Below, one piece after another: positions 1 through 6,839 of a stretch of DNA of 57,701 bases. The DNA is taken from positions 1 through 57,701 of the forward strand of contig JBBRVP010000019.1 of NCBI GenBank assembly GCA_038246785.1, written 5' to 3'. This DNA is from JBBRVP01 sp038246785. GTDB lineage: Bacteria > Actinomycetota > Actinomycetes > Jiangellales > Jiangellaceae. The position numbers and the translations under genes were made by a program. Positions within the stretch are counted from its first letter, which is position 1, and every line of letters begins with the position of its first letter. The notes beneath the pieces are model-generated. The model made no database searches. It saw nothing but the letters and a program-made list of their open reading frames with translations, and was not told where the DNA came from.

Positions 1-117
1 GAACGGCTCCCCGAACACGCCGAGGCCATGATCAAGTGGTCCATGATCGGACTCATGACCCGCCGACTCGCACCCGCCCCTGGCCGCCGAGCCTGGCAGC
101 CAGCTGCGGCCTCGTAG
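1..117 (+). CDS. IS5-family transposase, C-terminal fragment
   Basis: An open frame enters from the window edge and ends at TAG 115-117. It encodes 38 residues containing AEAMIKWSMIGLMTRRLA, the C-terminal signature of many actinobacterial IS5-type DDE transposases. The catalytic part lies outside the window. The first residues of a transposase of this type appear in the same orientation at 57634, so the two fragments may belong to copies of one element. Whether this copy is intact cannot be judged. Confidence 0.8.
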   Translation, partial: ERLPEHAEAMIKWSMIGLMTRRLAPAPGRRAWQPAAAS

Positions 118-136
118 CCGCTTTCCCAACACGTTC
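1..136 (+). mobile_element. IS5-family insertion sequence, 3' end (partial)
   Basis: The right-hand end of an insertion sequence: the last 39 codons of a DDE transposase, then a terminal inverted repeat ending near 136. The same repeat, reverse-complemented, opens a second element at 57567, so both elements point the same way and bracket the window. The flank here reads ctaag, and cttag at the other copy, compatible with the short TA-containing target sites of IS5 relatives. Confidence 0.85.
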
Positions 137-140
137 TAAG
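120..140. repeat. IS terminal inverted repeat (right end) plus target base pairs
   Basis: The core gctttcccaacacgttc (120-136) is followed by ctaag. All 21 bases are the exact reverse complement of 57563-57583, and the match stops inside both elements. Confidence 0.85.
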
Positions 141-149
141 CGGTCGAGA

Positions 150-1196
150 CTATGGCCCGGTGGCACCGACCTGCGGCTGGGCCGCCTCCCGCGCCAGGGC
201 GACCAGACGACTGGTCGCACGCAGGTACTTCTTCCGGTAGCCCCCGGTCAGCAGCTCCGCGGTGAACAGCTCGTCGAGCGGGGCGCCGGAGGTCACCACG
301 GGCACCGACCGGTCGTAGAGCCGGTCGGCGAGCACGACGAGGCGGAGAGCAACGTTCTGGTCCTGCACCGGATGCACGCCGCGCAGGTGCACCGTGGTGA
401 TCCCGTCCAGGAGGGGGCCGTACCGGGACGGGTGCACCTGGGCGAGGTGGTCGAGCAGGGCGGGGAAGTCGTCGACCGTGGCTCCCTGAGTGGCCTCGGC
501 ACGGGCGCGCAGCTCGGCGTCGCCGAGCGGCGGCGGCGCCGGCGACAGCCCGCGGTGCCGGTAGTCCTCGCCGTCGACGCGAAGCACGTCGAAGTGCGCC
601 GAGAGCCCCTGGATCTCGCGGAGGAAGTCCTGGGCCGCGAAGCGCCCCTCCCCCAGCCGACCGGGCAGCGTGTTGGACGTCGCGGCAAGCCGTACGCCGG
701 CCTCCACGAGCCGGCCGAGCAGCGTCGACACGAGGACGGTGTCGCCGGGGTCGTCGAGCTCGAACTCGTCGACGGCGAGCAGCCGGTGCCCGGACAGCGC
801 CTCGACTGCCGGCGCGAAGCCGAGCGCGCCGACGAGGTGGGTGAGCTCGACGAACGTGCAGAAACCCTTGGGCGGCGGCGCCGCGTGCCACAGCGAGGCC
901 AGCAGGTGCGTCTTGCCGACCCCGAAACCGCCGTCGAGGTAGACCCCCGACCGCCCCTCCGGCGGCGCCGGCGTACGCCGCAGCCACCGGCCCAGTCGGC
1001 CGCCGCCGTCAGCGGGCGTGGCGAGCCGGGCCGAGAACGTCCACATCGCCGCGACGGCGGCTCGCTGGGTCGGCTGAGCCGGATCCGGTTCGTACGTCTC
1101 GAAGCGCACGCGGTCGAAGCGCGGCGGCGGCACCAACTCGGCGACGAGCCGCTCGGCCGGCACCCGCGGCGAGCGATCGACGAGCCGGTCCGGCAT
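150..1196 (-). CDS. zapE: Cell division protein ZapE / AFG1-like ATPase
   Basis: A 348-residue P-loop ATPase. Walker A is GGFGVGKT (residues 89-96) and Walker B is LLAVDEFE (139-146), with the compact single AAA-like domain expected for the ZapE/AFG1 family. In E. coli, ZapE associates with the Z-ring under stress; the actinobacterial role is inferred. The ATG at 1196 is preceded by TACGCT and seven bases, which suggests a leaderless message. The gene ends only 10-14 bases from the insertion-sequence boundary but looks complete. In related genomes zapE sits beside the RibD-type reductase found here at 1961; here a toxin-antitoxin pair lies between them. Confidence 0.88.
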   Translation of the reverse strand: MPDRLVDRSPRVPAERLVAELVPPPRFDRVRFETYEPDPAQPTQRAAVAAMWTFSARLATPADGGGRLGRWLRRTPAPPEGRSGVYLDGGFGVGKTHLLASLWHAAPPPKGFCTFVELTHLVGALGFAPAVEALSGHRLLAVDEFELDDPGDTVLVSTLLGRLVEAGVRLAATSNTLPGRLGEGRFAAQDFLREIQGLSAHFDVLRVDGEDYRHRGLSPAPPPLGDAELRARAEATQGATVDDFPALLDHLAQVHPSRYGPLLDGITTVHLRGVHPVQDQNVALRLVVLADRLYDRSVPVVTSGAPLDELFTAELLTGGYRKKYLRATSRLVALAREAAQPQVGATGP

Positions 1197-1203
1197 GGCG
1201 GCC

Positions 1204-1209
1204 AGCGTA
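1204..1209 (-). promoter_or_regulatory. -10 element of zapE (TACGCT), leaderless
   Basis: On the minus strand TACGCT lies seven bases before the zapE ATG, placing the transcription start at or next to the start codon. No convincing -35 was found. Confidence 0.5.
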
Positions 1210-1266
1210 GGACGGGCATGCGTCCGCTGACCGGCTCGCTGCCACGTCTGACATCACAACCTCTGC

Positions 1267-1272
1267 TAACTT
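1267..1272 (+). promoter_or_regulatory. -10 element of the Phd/VapC pair (TAACTT)
   Basis: TAACTT ends seven bases before the ATG at 1280, the same geometry as other genes here. It favours 1280 over the in-frame ATG at 1274. No ribosome binding site is visible. Confidence 0.4.
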
Positions 1273-1279
1273 CATGTAC

Positions 1280-1552
1280 ATGTCGCAGGCCGTCGGTGTC
1301 GCGGAGCTCCGCCAGAACCTGAGTCGCTACCTACGCCGCGTCGAGAACGGCGAGCGGCTGATCGTCACGGACCGCAATCGGCCGGTCGCGGAGCTCGGGC
1401 CTCCGCCGAGCACCGGCGAGGCGCTGGATCGTCTGATCGCAGCCGGGCGGGTCACCCGCCCGGCTCGTCGTGGACTGCCGGCGCCGCTGCGGATGGACGG
1501 CGACGCGCACGCGTTGAGCCGTGCCCTGGACGAGATCCGCAGCGAGCGCTGA
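1280..1552 (+). CDS. Phd/YefM-family antitoxin
   Basis: A 90-residue protein starting with the Phd/YefM signature VGVAELRQNLSRYLRRV, then an IVTDRNRPVAEL strand typical of the DNA-binding N-terminal half of type II antitoxins. The C-terminal half is Arg-rich and would contact the toxin. The next gene, a PIN-domain toxin, begins two bases after the stop codon, so the two are translated together. Such antitoxins neutralise the toxin and repress their own promoter. I chose the second ATG (1280) because a -10 element lies seven bases before it; 1274 would add two residues. The pair separates zapE from the reductase gene that normally neighbours it. Confidence 0.85.
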   Translation: MSQAVGVAELRQNLSRYLRRVENGERLIVTDRNRPVAELGPPPSTGEALDRLIAAGRVTRPARRGLPAPLRMDGDAHALSRALDEIRSER

Positions 1553-1554
1553 GG

Positions 1555-1977
1555 TTGGCGCTGTTCTACGCGGATGCCTCGGCGCTCGTGAAGCTGGTGC
1601 GAGACGAGCCCGAGAGCCCTGCGCTCCGCGGCTTCCTGACCGATGCCGAGCTCGTCTCGTGCGACCTCGTGTTGACCGAGGTGCCGCGCGCGATCCGGCG
1701 CGCCGTTGCCCAGGACCCGCGACTGGACCTCGAGGTCCTGATGGACCGCGCCGGCGCACTCGTCGACGCGCTCGCCTTGGCGCCGCTGGACCGAACGCTG
1801 CTCCTGGCGGCGGGAGCCCTCGCCGAGCCGGCCCTCCGAGCGTTGGACGCGATCCACATCGTCGCGGCCGTGGCGCTGGCCCCACTCGACGGCTTCCTCA
1901 GCTACGACGAGCGGCAGGCGGCGGCCGCCCGCCTGGCCGGCCTGCGCACCCTGTCGCCCGGTGGCCGGGGCGGCTGA
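1555..1977 (+). CDS. VapC-family PIN-domain toxin ribonuclease
   Basis: A 140-residue PIN-domain protein. The four acidic residues expected to bind Mg2+/Mn2+ are visible: D7 (FYADAS), E42 (LTEVPRA), D98 (LRALDAIHI) and D118 (LSYDERQ). VapC toxins are endoribonucleases that cut tRNA or rRNA when freed from the antitoxin. The start is a TTG two bases after the antitoxin stop, with GAGG immediately before it; rare starts and coupling are common in such pairs. The 3' end overlaps the GTG start of the next gene by 17 bases. The target RNA cannot be inferred. Confidence 0.88.
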   Translation: MALFYADASALVKLVRDEPESPALRGFLTDAELVSCDLVLTEVPRAIRRAVAQDPRLDLEVLMDRAGALVDALALAPLDRTLLLAAGALAEPALRALDAIHIVAAVALAPLDGFLSYDERQAAAARLAGLRTLSPGGRGG

Positions 1978-2779
1978 CACCACCGCTGCGCCCGCCCGGG
2001 CCCCCCTCGGCCAGGTGTTGCGCTTGGATGAGGTGGTGCGCCGGCTCCTGCCCTCCCCCGCGGCCGACGAGCTCGGCGACACTGAGTTGATCGACGAGCT
2101 GGCGTACGACGACGCGGTGCTGCCTTTCGTCCGGGCCAACATGATCGCCTCGGTGGACGGCGCGGCAGCGGGCGGTGATGGGCGGTCCGGGTCGCTGGGT
2201 GGCCCCGCCGACCGGCGCGTCTTCCATGTGCTGCGCGGGCTGGCCGACGTCGTCGTGGCCGGGGCGGGCACCGTACGGGCGGAGGCCTACGGCCCGGCGG
2301 AACTGGAGCCGGCGACCAGGCAGCGCCGAAGGCGGCTCGGCCAGCGACCGGCGGCGATCGTGGCGGTTGCGAGCGCCCGGCTCGATGTGGACCTCGACGG
2401 GCCACTGCTGAGCGGGCCCCGCGACGCCGGGCTGGTGCTGACCGCGACGGCCGCACCGGCCGACCGGCGCCGGGCCGTCGCCGAGCGCATGGACGTGCTG
2501 GTGGTCGGTGAGGAGCACGTCGACCCGGTACGCGCGGTGGCCGCTCTCGCCGAGCGCGGCCTGGGCCGCATCCACTGCGAGGGCGGCCCGACGCTGCTCG
2601 CCGCCTGGGCCGCGGCCGGCGTGGTCGACGAGCTGTGCCTGACCATCTCGCCGCAGCTGATCGGCGGGGGCGCGCCACGGGTGCTGCGGGGGACGGCGTT
2701 GCGACCGGCTCAGGGTCTGGCGCTCACCGGTTTGCTCGAGGAGGAGGGCGCGCTGTTCGCCCGCTGGCGCCGCGCATAA
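1961..2779 (+). CDS. Pyrimidine reductase family protein (RibD C-terminal domain)
   Basis: A 272-residue protein of the RibD_C/dihydrofolate-reductase-like fold. Visible motifs are NMIASVDGA (60-68), VAGAGTVRAE (99-108, nucleotide binding) and HCEGGPTLL (205-213). Family members reduce the ribosylamino-pyrimidine of riboflavin synthesis, but this stand-alone actinobacterial branch lacks the deaminase half and its substrate is unproven. The GTG at 1961 overlaps the vapC end, so part of the N-terminus may be extra; the family fold starts near residue 20. It is convergent with the DNA ligase gene. Confidence 0.8.
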   Translation: MAGAADTTAAPARAPLGQVLRLDEVVRRLLPSPAADELGDTELIDELAYDDAVLPFVRANMIASVDGAAAGGDGRSGSLGGPADRRVFHVLRGLADVVVAGAGTVRAEAYGPAELEPATRQRRRRLGQRPAAIVAVASARLDVDLDGPLLSGPRDAGLVLTATAAPADRRRAVAERMDVLVVGEEHVDPVRAVAALAERGLGRIHCEGGPTLLAAWAAAGVVDELCLTISPQLIGGGAPRVLRGTALRPAQGLALTGLLEEEGALFARWRRA

Positions 2780-2818
2780 CCCCGCGCCCTGATCGCTGGG
2801 CAGCCCGCGGGCCGCTCG

Positions 2819-2902
2819 GTACACATTTGGGGTCGACGGGGCCGCTGCGTCAGCAGGGACGCCACCTGAGGCACAGCGCTCCCGGGCGCACCAAATGTGT
2901 AC
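2819..2902. repeat. 12-bp perfect inverted repeat with 60-bp spacer
   Basis: The arms gtacacatttgg (2819-2830) and ccaaatgtgtac (2891-2902) are perfect reverse complements and AT-richer than their surroundings. They lie in the gap between the convergent reductase and ligase genes. The spacer is too long for a normal terminator. A small mobile-element relic or a paired protein-binding site are possible; no target duplication is evident. Confidence 0.55.
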
Positions 2903-2966
2903 GGAGGAGGGGGCAGCGGCGGCGTGCGGTCCGCAGCGCGCTGGACCGCCCGGTCACACACCCACC

Positions 2967-4037
2967 TCAGACCCGGCCGGCGGTGAGCACCTCGGCGAGG
3001 TGGAACTGCACCGGGGTGTCGAGCTGCTCGTAGGTGCACGAGGCGGGCTCGCGATCGGGGCGCCACCGGCGGAACTGCGCGGTGTGCCGGAAGCGGGTGC
3101 CCTCCATGTGGTCGTACGCCACCTCCACGACGAGTTCGGGGCGCACCGCGACGAAGGACAGGTCCTTCTTGGCGTTCCAGCGGGACACGGCGCCGGGCAG
3201 CCTGCCACCGGCGTGGGCCTCCGCCTCGGCCCACTGCGACCACGGGTGCTCGTCGCCGTCGCCGAGCCGGTAGGGCGCGAGCTCGTCGACGAGCTCCTTG
3301 CGCCGGGCCATCGGGAACGACGCGGAGACCCCGACGTGCTGCAGGCGGCTGGTGTCGTCGTAGAGGCCCAGCAGCAGCGACCCGATGACGGGCCCCGTCT
3401 TGTGCCAGCGGAAGCCGGCGACCACGCAGTCGGCGGTGCGCTCGTGCTTGATCTTGAACATGGTGCGCTTGTCGGGCGTGTACGGCGCCGCGACCGGCTT
3501 GGCGACCACGCCGTCGAGGCCGGCGCCCTCGAACACCTCGAACCAGCGCCGCCCCTCGGCCAGGTCGGCGGTCGCCGGGGTGAGGTACACCGGCGCCGCG
3601 GCGTCGGCGAGCCCCTGCTCCAGCCGCGTGCGGCGCTCGCCGAAAGGCGTGCCCATCAGCGACTCGTCGCCGAGCGCGAGCAGGTCGAAGGCGACGAACG
3701 AGGCCGGGGTCTCCTCGGCGAGCAGGTTGACCCGCGACGCGGCCGGGTGGATGCGCTGCTGCAGCGCCTCGAAGTCCAGGCGGTCGCCGCGGACAACGAC
3801 GATCTCCCCGTCGACCACGCAACGGTCGGGCAGGTTGGCCTTGACCGCCGCGACGACCTCAGGAAAGTACCGGGTCATCGGGCGCTCGTTGCGGCTGCCC
3901 AGCTCCACCTCGTCGCCGTCGCGGAAGACGATCGTGCGGAAGCCGTCCCACTTGGGCTCGACGTGCCCGACGTCGGGGATCTCGGGCACCGACTTGGCCA
4001 GCATCGGCGCGACAGGGGGCATCACCGGCAGCTGCAT
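2967..4037 (-). CDS. ligC: ATP-dependent DNA ligase, LigC type
   Basis: A 356-residue ligase, the length of mycobacterial LigC. It has the adenylation lysine K29 in EPKWDGFR, motif III VVDGEIVV (75-82), motif IV AGLDGVVAK (172-180) and motif V MFKIKHE (193-199), then the OB-fold region. It seals nicks using ATP. In mycobacteria LigC works with the polymerase Prim-PolC in excision repair. Here that polymerase gene lies 6.4 kb away at 10394, same strand, beyond a fructose PTS operon. The start MQLPVMPPVAPMLAK was chosen because it matches LigC N-termini; the longer in-frame extension is low-complexity Pro/Arg/Ala. No Ku gene is in the window. Confidence 0.88.
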   Translation of the reverse strand: MQLPVMPPVAPMLAKSVPEIPDVGHVEPKWDGFRTIVFRDGDEVELGSRNERPMTRYFPEVVAAVKANLPDRCVVDGEIVVVRGDRLDFEALQQRIHPAASRVNLLAEETPASFVAFDLLALGDESLMGTPFGERRTRLEQGLADAAAPVYLTPATADLAEGRRWFEVFEGAGLDGVVAKPVAAPYTPDKRTMFKIKHERTADCVVAGFRWHKTGPVIGSLLLGLYDDTSRLQHVGVSASFPMARRKELVDELAPYRLGDGDEHPWSQWAEAEAHAGGRLPGAVSRWNAKKDLSFVAVRPELVVEVAYDHMEGTRFRHTAQFRRWRPDREPASCTYEQLDTPVQFHLAEVLTAGRV

Positions 4038-4054
4038 GGGTCCATCCTGCTGCA

Positions 4055-4541
4055 GTGACGACCGCGGGCGTGACGGACGAGGTGGCGGTGCTGCTCGAGG
4101 TCCCGCTGAGCGGCGCGGAAGCCGCGGCGGTCTTGGCCCCCGCCCCGGCGCCGCACTACCGGGTGCTCCTCCCGGTCGAGGACGTGCGCCGGCGGCTGGA
4201 GTCGGGCACGACGACACTCGCGGGCGAGACCAGCTGGGCCTCGCCGCTGTTCCTCGGCGAGGGCGGCCCCGAACGGCTCCTAGCCGAGTCGGAGCGGGTC
4301 AGCCTGGCCGCGCTGCAGACTAGCGTCGACGTGCTCCGCGCGCACGGGGCGGTCTCTGGCGGGCTCTTCGCCGAGGATCCGGTCGCCGTGCTCGTCGTCG
4401 AGCGCCGGGCGGGGCTGTCGCGCGGTCGTTCTGCTGACCCAGCCGCACCTGCTAGCCCAGCTGCTGCGGGTGGACTGAGCGGTGAAGGTGCGGCGGCGGG
4501 TCGGCGTACCGGTGATCCAGCTGCTCGCGGCCCGCCGCTGA
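4055..4541 (+). pseudogene. Decayed small actinobacterial gene (frameshift plus nonsense codon)
   Basis: Reading from GTG 4055 gives a plausible protein (VLLPVEDVRRRLE, then VSLAALQTSVDVLRAHGA) that turns into Pro/Ala/Gly noise after about 4400. The next frame then continues with VVLLTQPHLLAQLLRVD, TGA at 4476-4478, and VKVRRRVGVPVIQLLA, ending at 4541. From memory, a family of small actinobacterial proteins ends in QPHL, VDW, then RxxGVPV, so the TGA replaces a Trp codon. There are thus two independent lesions: a frameshift between about 4390 and 4425, and a nonsense mutation. The gene diverges from ligC. Original function is unknown. Confidence 0.72.
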
Positions 4542-4550
4542 TCCCGCCCT

Positions 4551-4606
4551 AACCACAGAAACGGGTGCCGGTATGGGTTGCTTTCAGTCCGGATCTGTGG
4601 TTTAGT
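4551..4606 (+). promoter_or_regulatory. Promoter and candidate operator of the fructose PTS operon
   Basis: A -35 (TTGCTT, 4578-4583), a 17-bp spacer and a -10 (TTTAGT, 4601-4606) precede the DeoR gene. A 9-bp inverted repeat, aaccacaga (4551-4559) and tctgtggtt (4594-4602), brackets the -35, and its right arm overlaps the -10. That is the expected place for a repressor site. Binding by the adjacent DeoR protein is inferred. Confidence 0.5.
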
Positions 4607-4655
4607 TCGGGTGCCCGCTGGTCGGGCGCTCCCGGATCCAGGAGGGCGAAGCCCG

Positions 4656-5417
4656 ATGTACGCAGCCGAACGGCAGCAGCGCATCCTGGCTCAGGCGCGC
4701 CAAGCCGGCCGGGTCGAGGTGGGAACTCTCGCCGACGACCTCGGCGTCGCCATGGAGACCGTCCGGCGAGACCTCACCGCCCTCGAACGCCGCGGCACGC
4801 TGCGACGCGTTCATGGCGGTGCCATCCCGGTCGAACGCCTCGAGCTCGAGCCGACGTTCGCCACCCGGGTGGGGCGGCTGAGCGACGCGAAACGCCGCGT
4901 CGCATCCCGGGCCCTCGACGAGCTGCCGCGCGAGGGCACCGTCCTGCTCGACTCGGGCTCCACCACGCAGGCCCTCGTGGAGCTCTTGCCACCGGACATC
5001 GACCTGACCGTGGTCACCAACTCCGTGGCTGCGGCGGCAGCCCTCGTGTGGCACCCGGGGGTGGCTCTCTACCTGCTCGGGGGTCGCGTCCGCGGGCGCA
5101 CGGGCGCCGCGGTCGGAGACTGGGTGACCGCGGCGCTCGACGGCGTGTGCGTCGACGTAGCCTTCCTTGGCACCAACGGTCTGTCCGCTGTGCGCGGGCT
5201 CACGACGCCCGACCAGGCAGAGGCTGCCGCGAAGCGGGCCATGGTCCGCGCGGCGCGCCGTGTCGTCGTCGTCACCGACTCGACGAAGCTCGGTGACGAC
5301 CACCTGCACCGCTTCGCCGCCCTCGCCGACGTGGACCTCGTCATCACCGACGCCGACCTCGACGACGACGCCGCGGCCGAGATCGTGGCTGCCGGCCCGG
5401 CACTGGTCCGCGCATGA
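4656..5417 (+). CDS. DeoR/GlpR-family transcriptional regulator of the fructose operon
   Basis: A 253-residue DeoR-type regulator. The N-terminal helix-turn-helix covers roughly residues 20-55 (VGTLADDLGVAMETVRRDL, then RRVHGGA), and the sugar-phosphate sensor domain includes DSGSTTQAL (99-107) and LGGRVRGRTGA. By family behaviour it should repress the operon and respond to fructose-1-phosphate or a related sugar phosphate. AGGAGG lies about ten bases before the ATG at 4656. The stop overlaps the fruK start (ATGA), so it is the first gene of the operon and probably self-regulated through the inverted repeat at 4551-4602. Confidence 0.88.
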   Translation: MYAAERQQRILAQARQAGRVEVGTLADDLGVAMETVRRDLTALERRGTLRRVHGGAIPVERLELEPTFATRVGRLSDAKRRVASRALDELPREGTVLLDSGSTTQALVELLPPDIDLTVVTNSVAAAAALVWHPGVALYLLGGRVRGRTGAAVGDWVTAALDGVCVDVAFLGTNGLSAVRGLTTPDQAEAAAKRAMVRAARRVVVVTDSTKLGDDHLHRFAALADVDLVITDADLDDDAAAEIVAAGPALVRA

Positions 5418-6364
5418 TCGTCACGCTGACCCCCAACCCGAGCATCGACCGCACCATCGCCGTCGACGCGCTGCGGCACGGCGAGGTCCACCGCGCCACC
5501 TCGAGCCGAATCGACGCGGGCGGCAAGGGCATCAACGTGACGCGGGCGCTGGCCGCTCAAGGCATCGCCGCCCTCGCCGTGCTGCCGGCGGGTGGCCCCG
5601 AGGGCTCGGCAATGGCCGCCCTGCTCGACGAGGCAGGCGTCGCGCACCATGACGTACCCGTAGCCGGCACGCTGCGTTCCAACGTCACCGTCGTGGAGCC
5701 CGATGGCACGACGACGAAGCTCAACGAGGCGGGTCCGACCCTCGCACCAAGGGAGATCGAGGCGCTCCTGGCGACGACCCTCGAGGCCGCGGCTGGTGCG
5801 GCGTGGGTCGTCGGATGCGGCAGCCTGCCGCCAGGTGCACCGGCCGACCTCTACGCCACGCTCGTGGAAGCCGCGACCGCGAGAGGATGCCGCGTCGCCG
5901 TCGACACCTCCGGTGCGGCCATGCGGGCCGCAGTGGCTGCCCGGCCGCACCTGGTCAAGCCCAACCACGAGGAGCTGGCCGAGCTGGCCGGCCATCCGCT
6001 ACGCACGCTCGGCGACGTCCTCGACGCCGCTCGCCGGCTCGTCGAGGGCGGCATCGAGACCGTCACGGTGAGCCTCGGACGCAACGGTGCGGTGCTCGTC
6101 GACGCCGCCACGATGGCCCACGTCCGGACGACGATCAGGCAGCCCCTGCTCTCCACCGTCGGCGCCGGCGACTGCGCGCTCGCCGGAATCCTCGCGGGGA
6201 TGGCCTCCGGCGCACCGCCTCAGGAGGCGCTACGCACCGGCGCGCGCTGGGGCTCCGCCGCGGTGACGCTTCCGGGCAGTCGTGTCCCTGCGCCCGACGA
6301 CCTCGCCGTCGTCACAGCCGACCTCATTTCAGACCCCGACCGTTCCCTGGTTCTCATCGGCTGA
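5414..6364 (+). CDS. fruK: 1-phosphofructokinase
   Basis: A 316-residue PfkB-family kinase converting fructose-1-phosphate to fructose-1,6-bisphosphate. It has the N-terminal TLTPNPSIDRT motif, the substrate loop DAGGKGINVTRAL (34-46) and the catalytic STVGAGDCALAG motif (246-257; Asp253 is the expected base). The ATG overlaps the regulator stop by four bases and PTS genes follow, so the substrate assignment to FruK rather than LacC or another PfkB kinase is supported by context. It links fructose uptake to glycolysis. Confidence 0.93.
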   Translation: MIVTLTPNPSIDRTIAVDALRHGEVHRATSSRIDAGGKGINVTRALAAQGIAALAVLPAGGPEGSAMAALLDEAGVAHHDVPVAGTLRSNVTVVEPDGTTTKLNEAGPTLAPREIEALLATTLEAAAGAAWVVGCGSLPPGAPADLYATLVEAATARGCRVAVDTSGAAMRAAVAARPHLVKPNHEELAELAGHPLRTLGDVLDAARRLVEGGIETVTVSLGRNGAVLVDAATMAHVRTTIRQPLLSTVGAGDCALAGILAGMASGAPPQEALRTGARWGSAAVTLPGSRVPAPDDLAVVTADLISDPDRSLVLIG

Positions 6365-6389
6365 CTAGCCCCACGAAAGGAAGCGAAGC

Positions 6390-6839
6390 ATGGCGCTCAT
6401 CACGACCAACCAGGTCGTGCTCGACCTCTCCGACCCCGACCGGCACGCGGCGACCCGGACGCTCGCCGGCACCCTGGTTGCGAGCGGCCGCTGCACGGAC
6501 CTGGAGACGTTCCTCGACGACGTCCGCAAGCGGGAAGAGCAGATGGCGACCGGCCTTCCCGGCGGGATCGGCATCCCCCACGCACGGAGCACGGCCATCA
6601 CCGAGCCCTCGCTCGTCTTCGGGCGATCCCCGACGGGCATCGACTGGGGCGCCGAGGACGGCCCGGCAACCCTCGTCTTCCTCATCGCGGCCCCGGCCGG
6701 CGGAGGCGAAGAGCACTTGAAGATCCTCGCCGCACTGGCTCGCAAGCTCATGCGCGCGGAGTTCCGGCAGTCCCTCACCGACGCCCCGGACGCGGCGACC
6801 GTCGTCGACATCGTCGACAGAGAGGTGGTCAACCCATGA
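6390..6839 (+). CDS. PTS fructose-type EIIA component
   Basis: A 149-residue EIIA of the mannitol/fructose type (PTS_EIIA_2). The phosphorylated histidine is H64 in GIGIPHAR. It takes phosphate from HPr and passes it to the IIB domain of the next protein. In many bacteria fructose EIIA is fused to IIBC; here it is separate. AAAGGAAG precedes the ATG, and the stop overlaps the IIBC start by four bases, giving tightly coupled translation. Confidence 0.92.
   Translation: MALITTNQVVLDLSDPDRHAATRTLAGTLVASGRCTDLETFLDDVRKREEQMATGLPGGIGIPHARSTAITEPSLVFGRSPTGIDWGAEDGPATLVFLIAAPAGGGEEHLKILAALARKLMRAEFRQSLTDAPDAATVVDIVDREVVNP

Noticed and set aside
36..1322. A 428-codon plus-strand frame over zapE
   Set aside because: Antisense to a clear P-loop ATPase; Arg/Glu/Val-rich with no motif or ribosome binding site.
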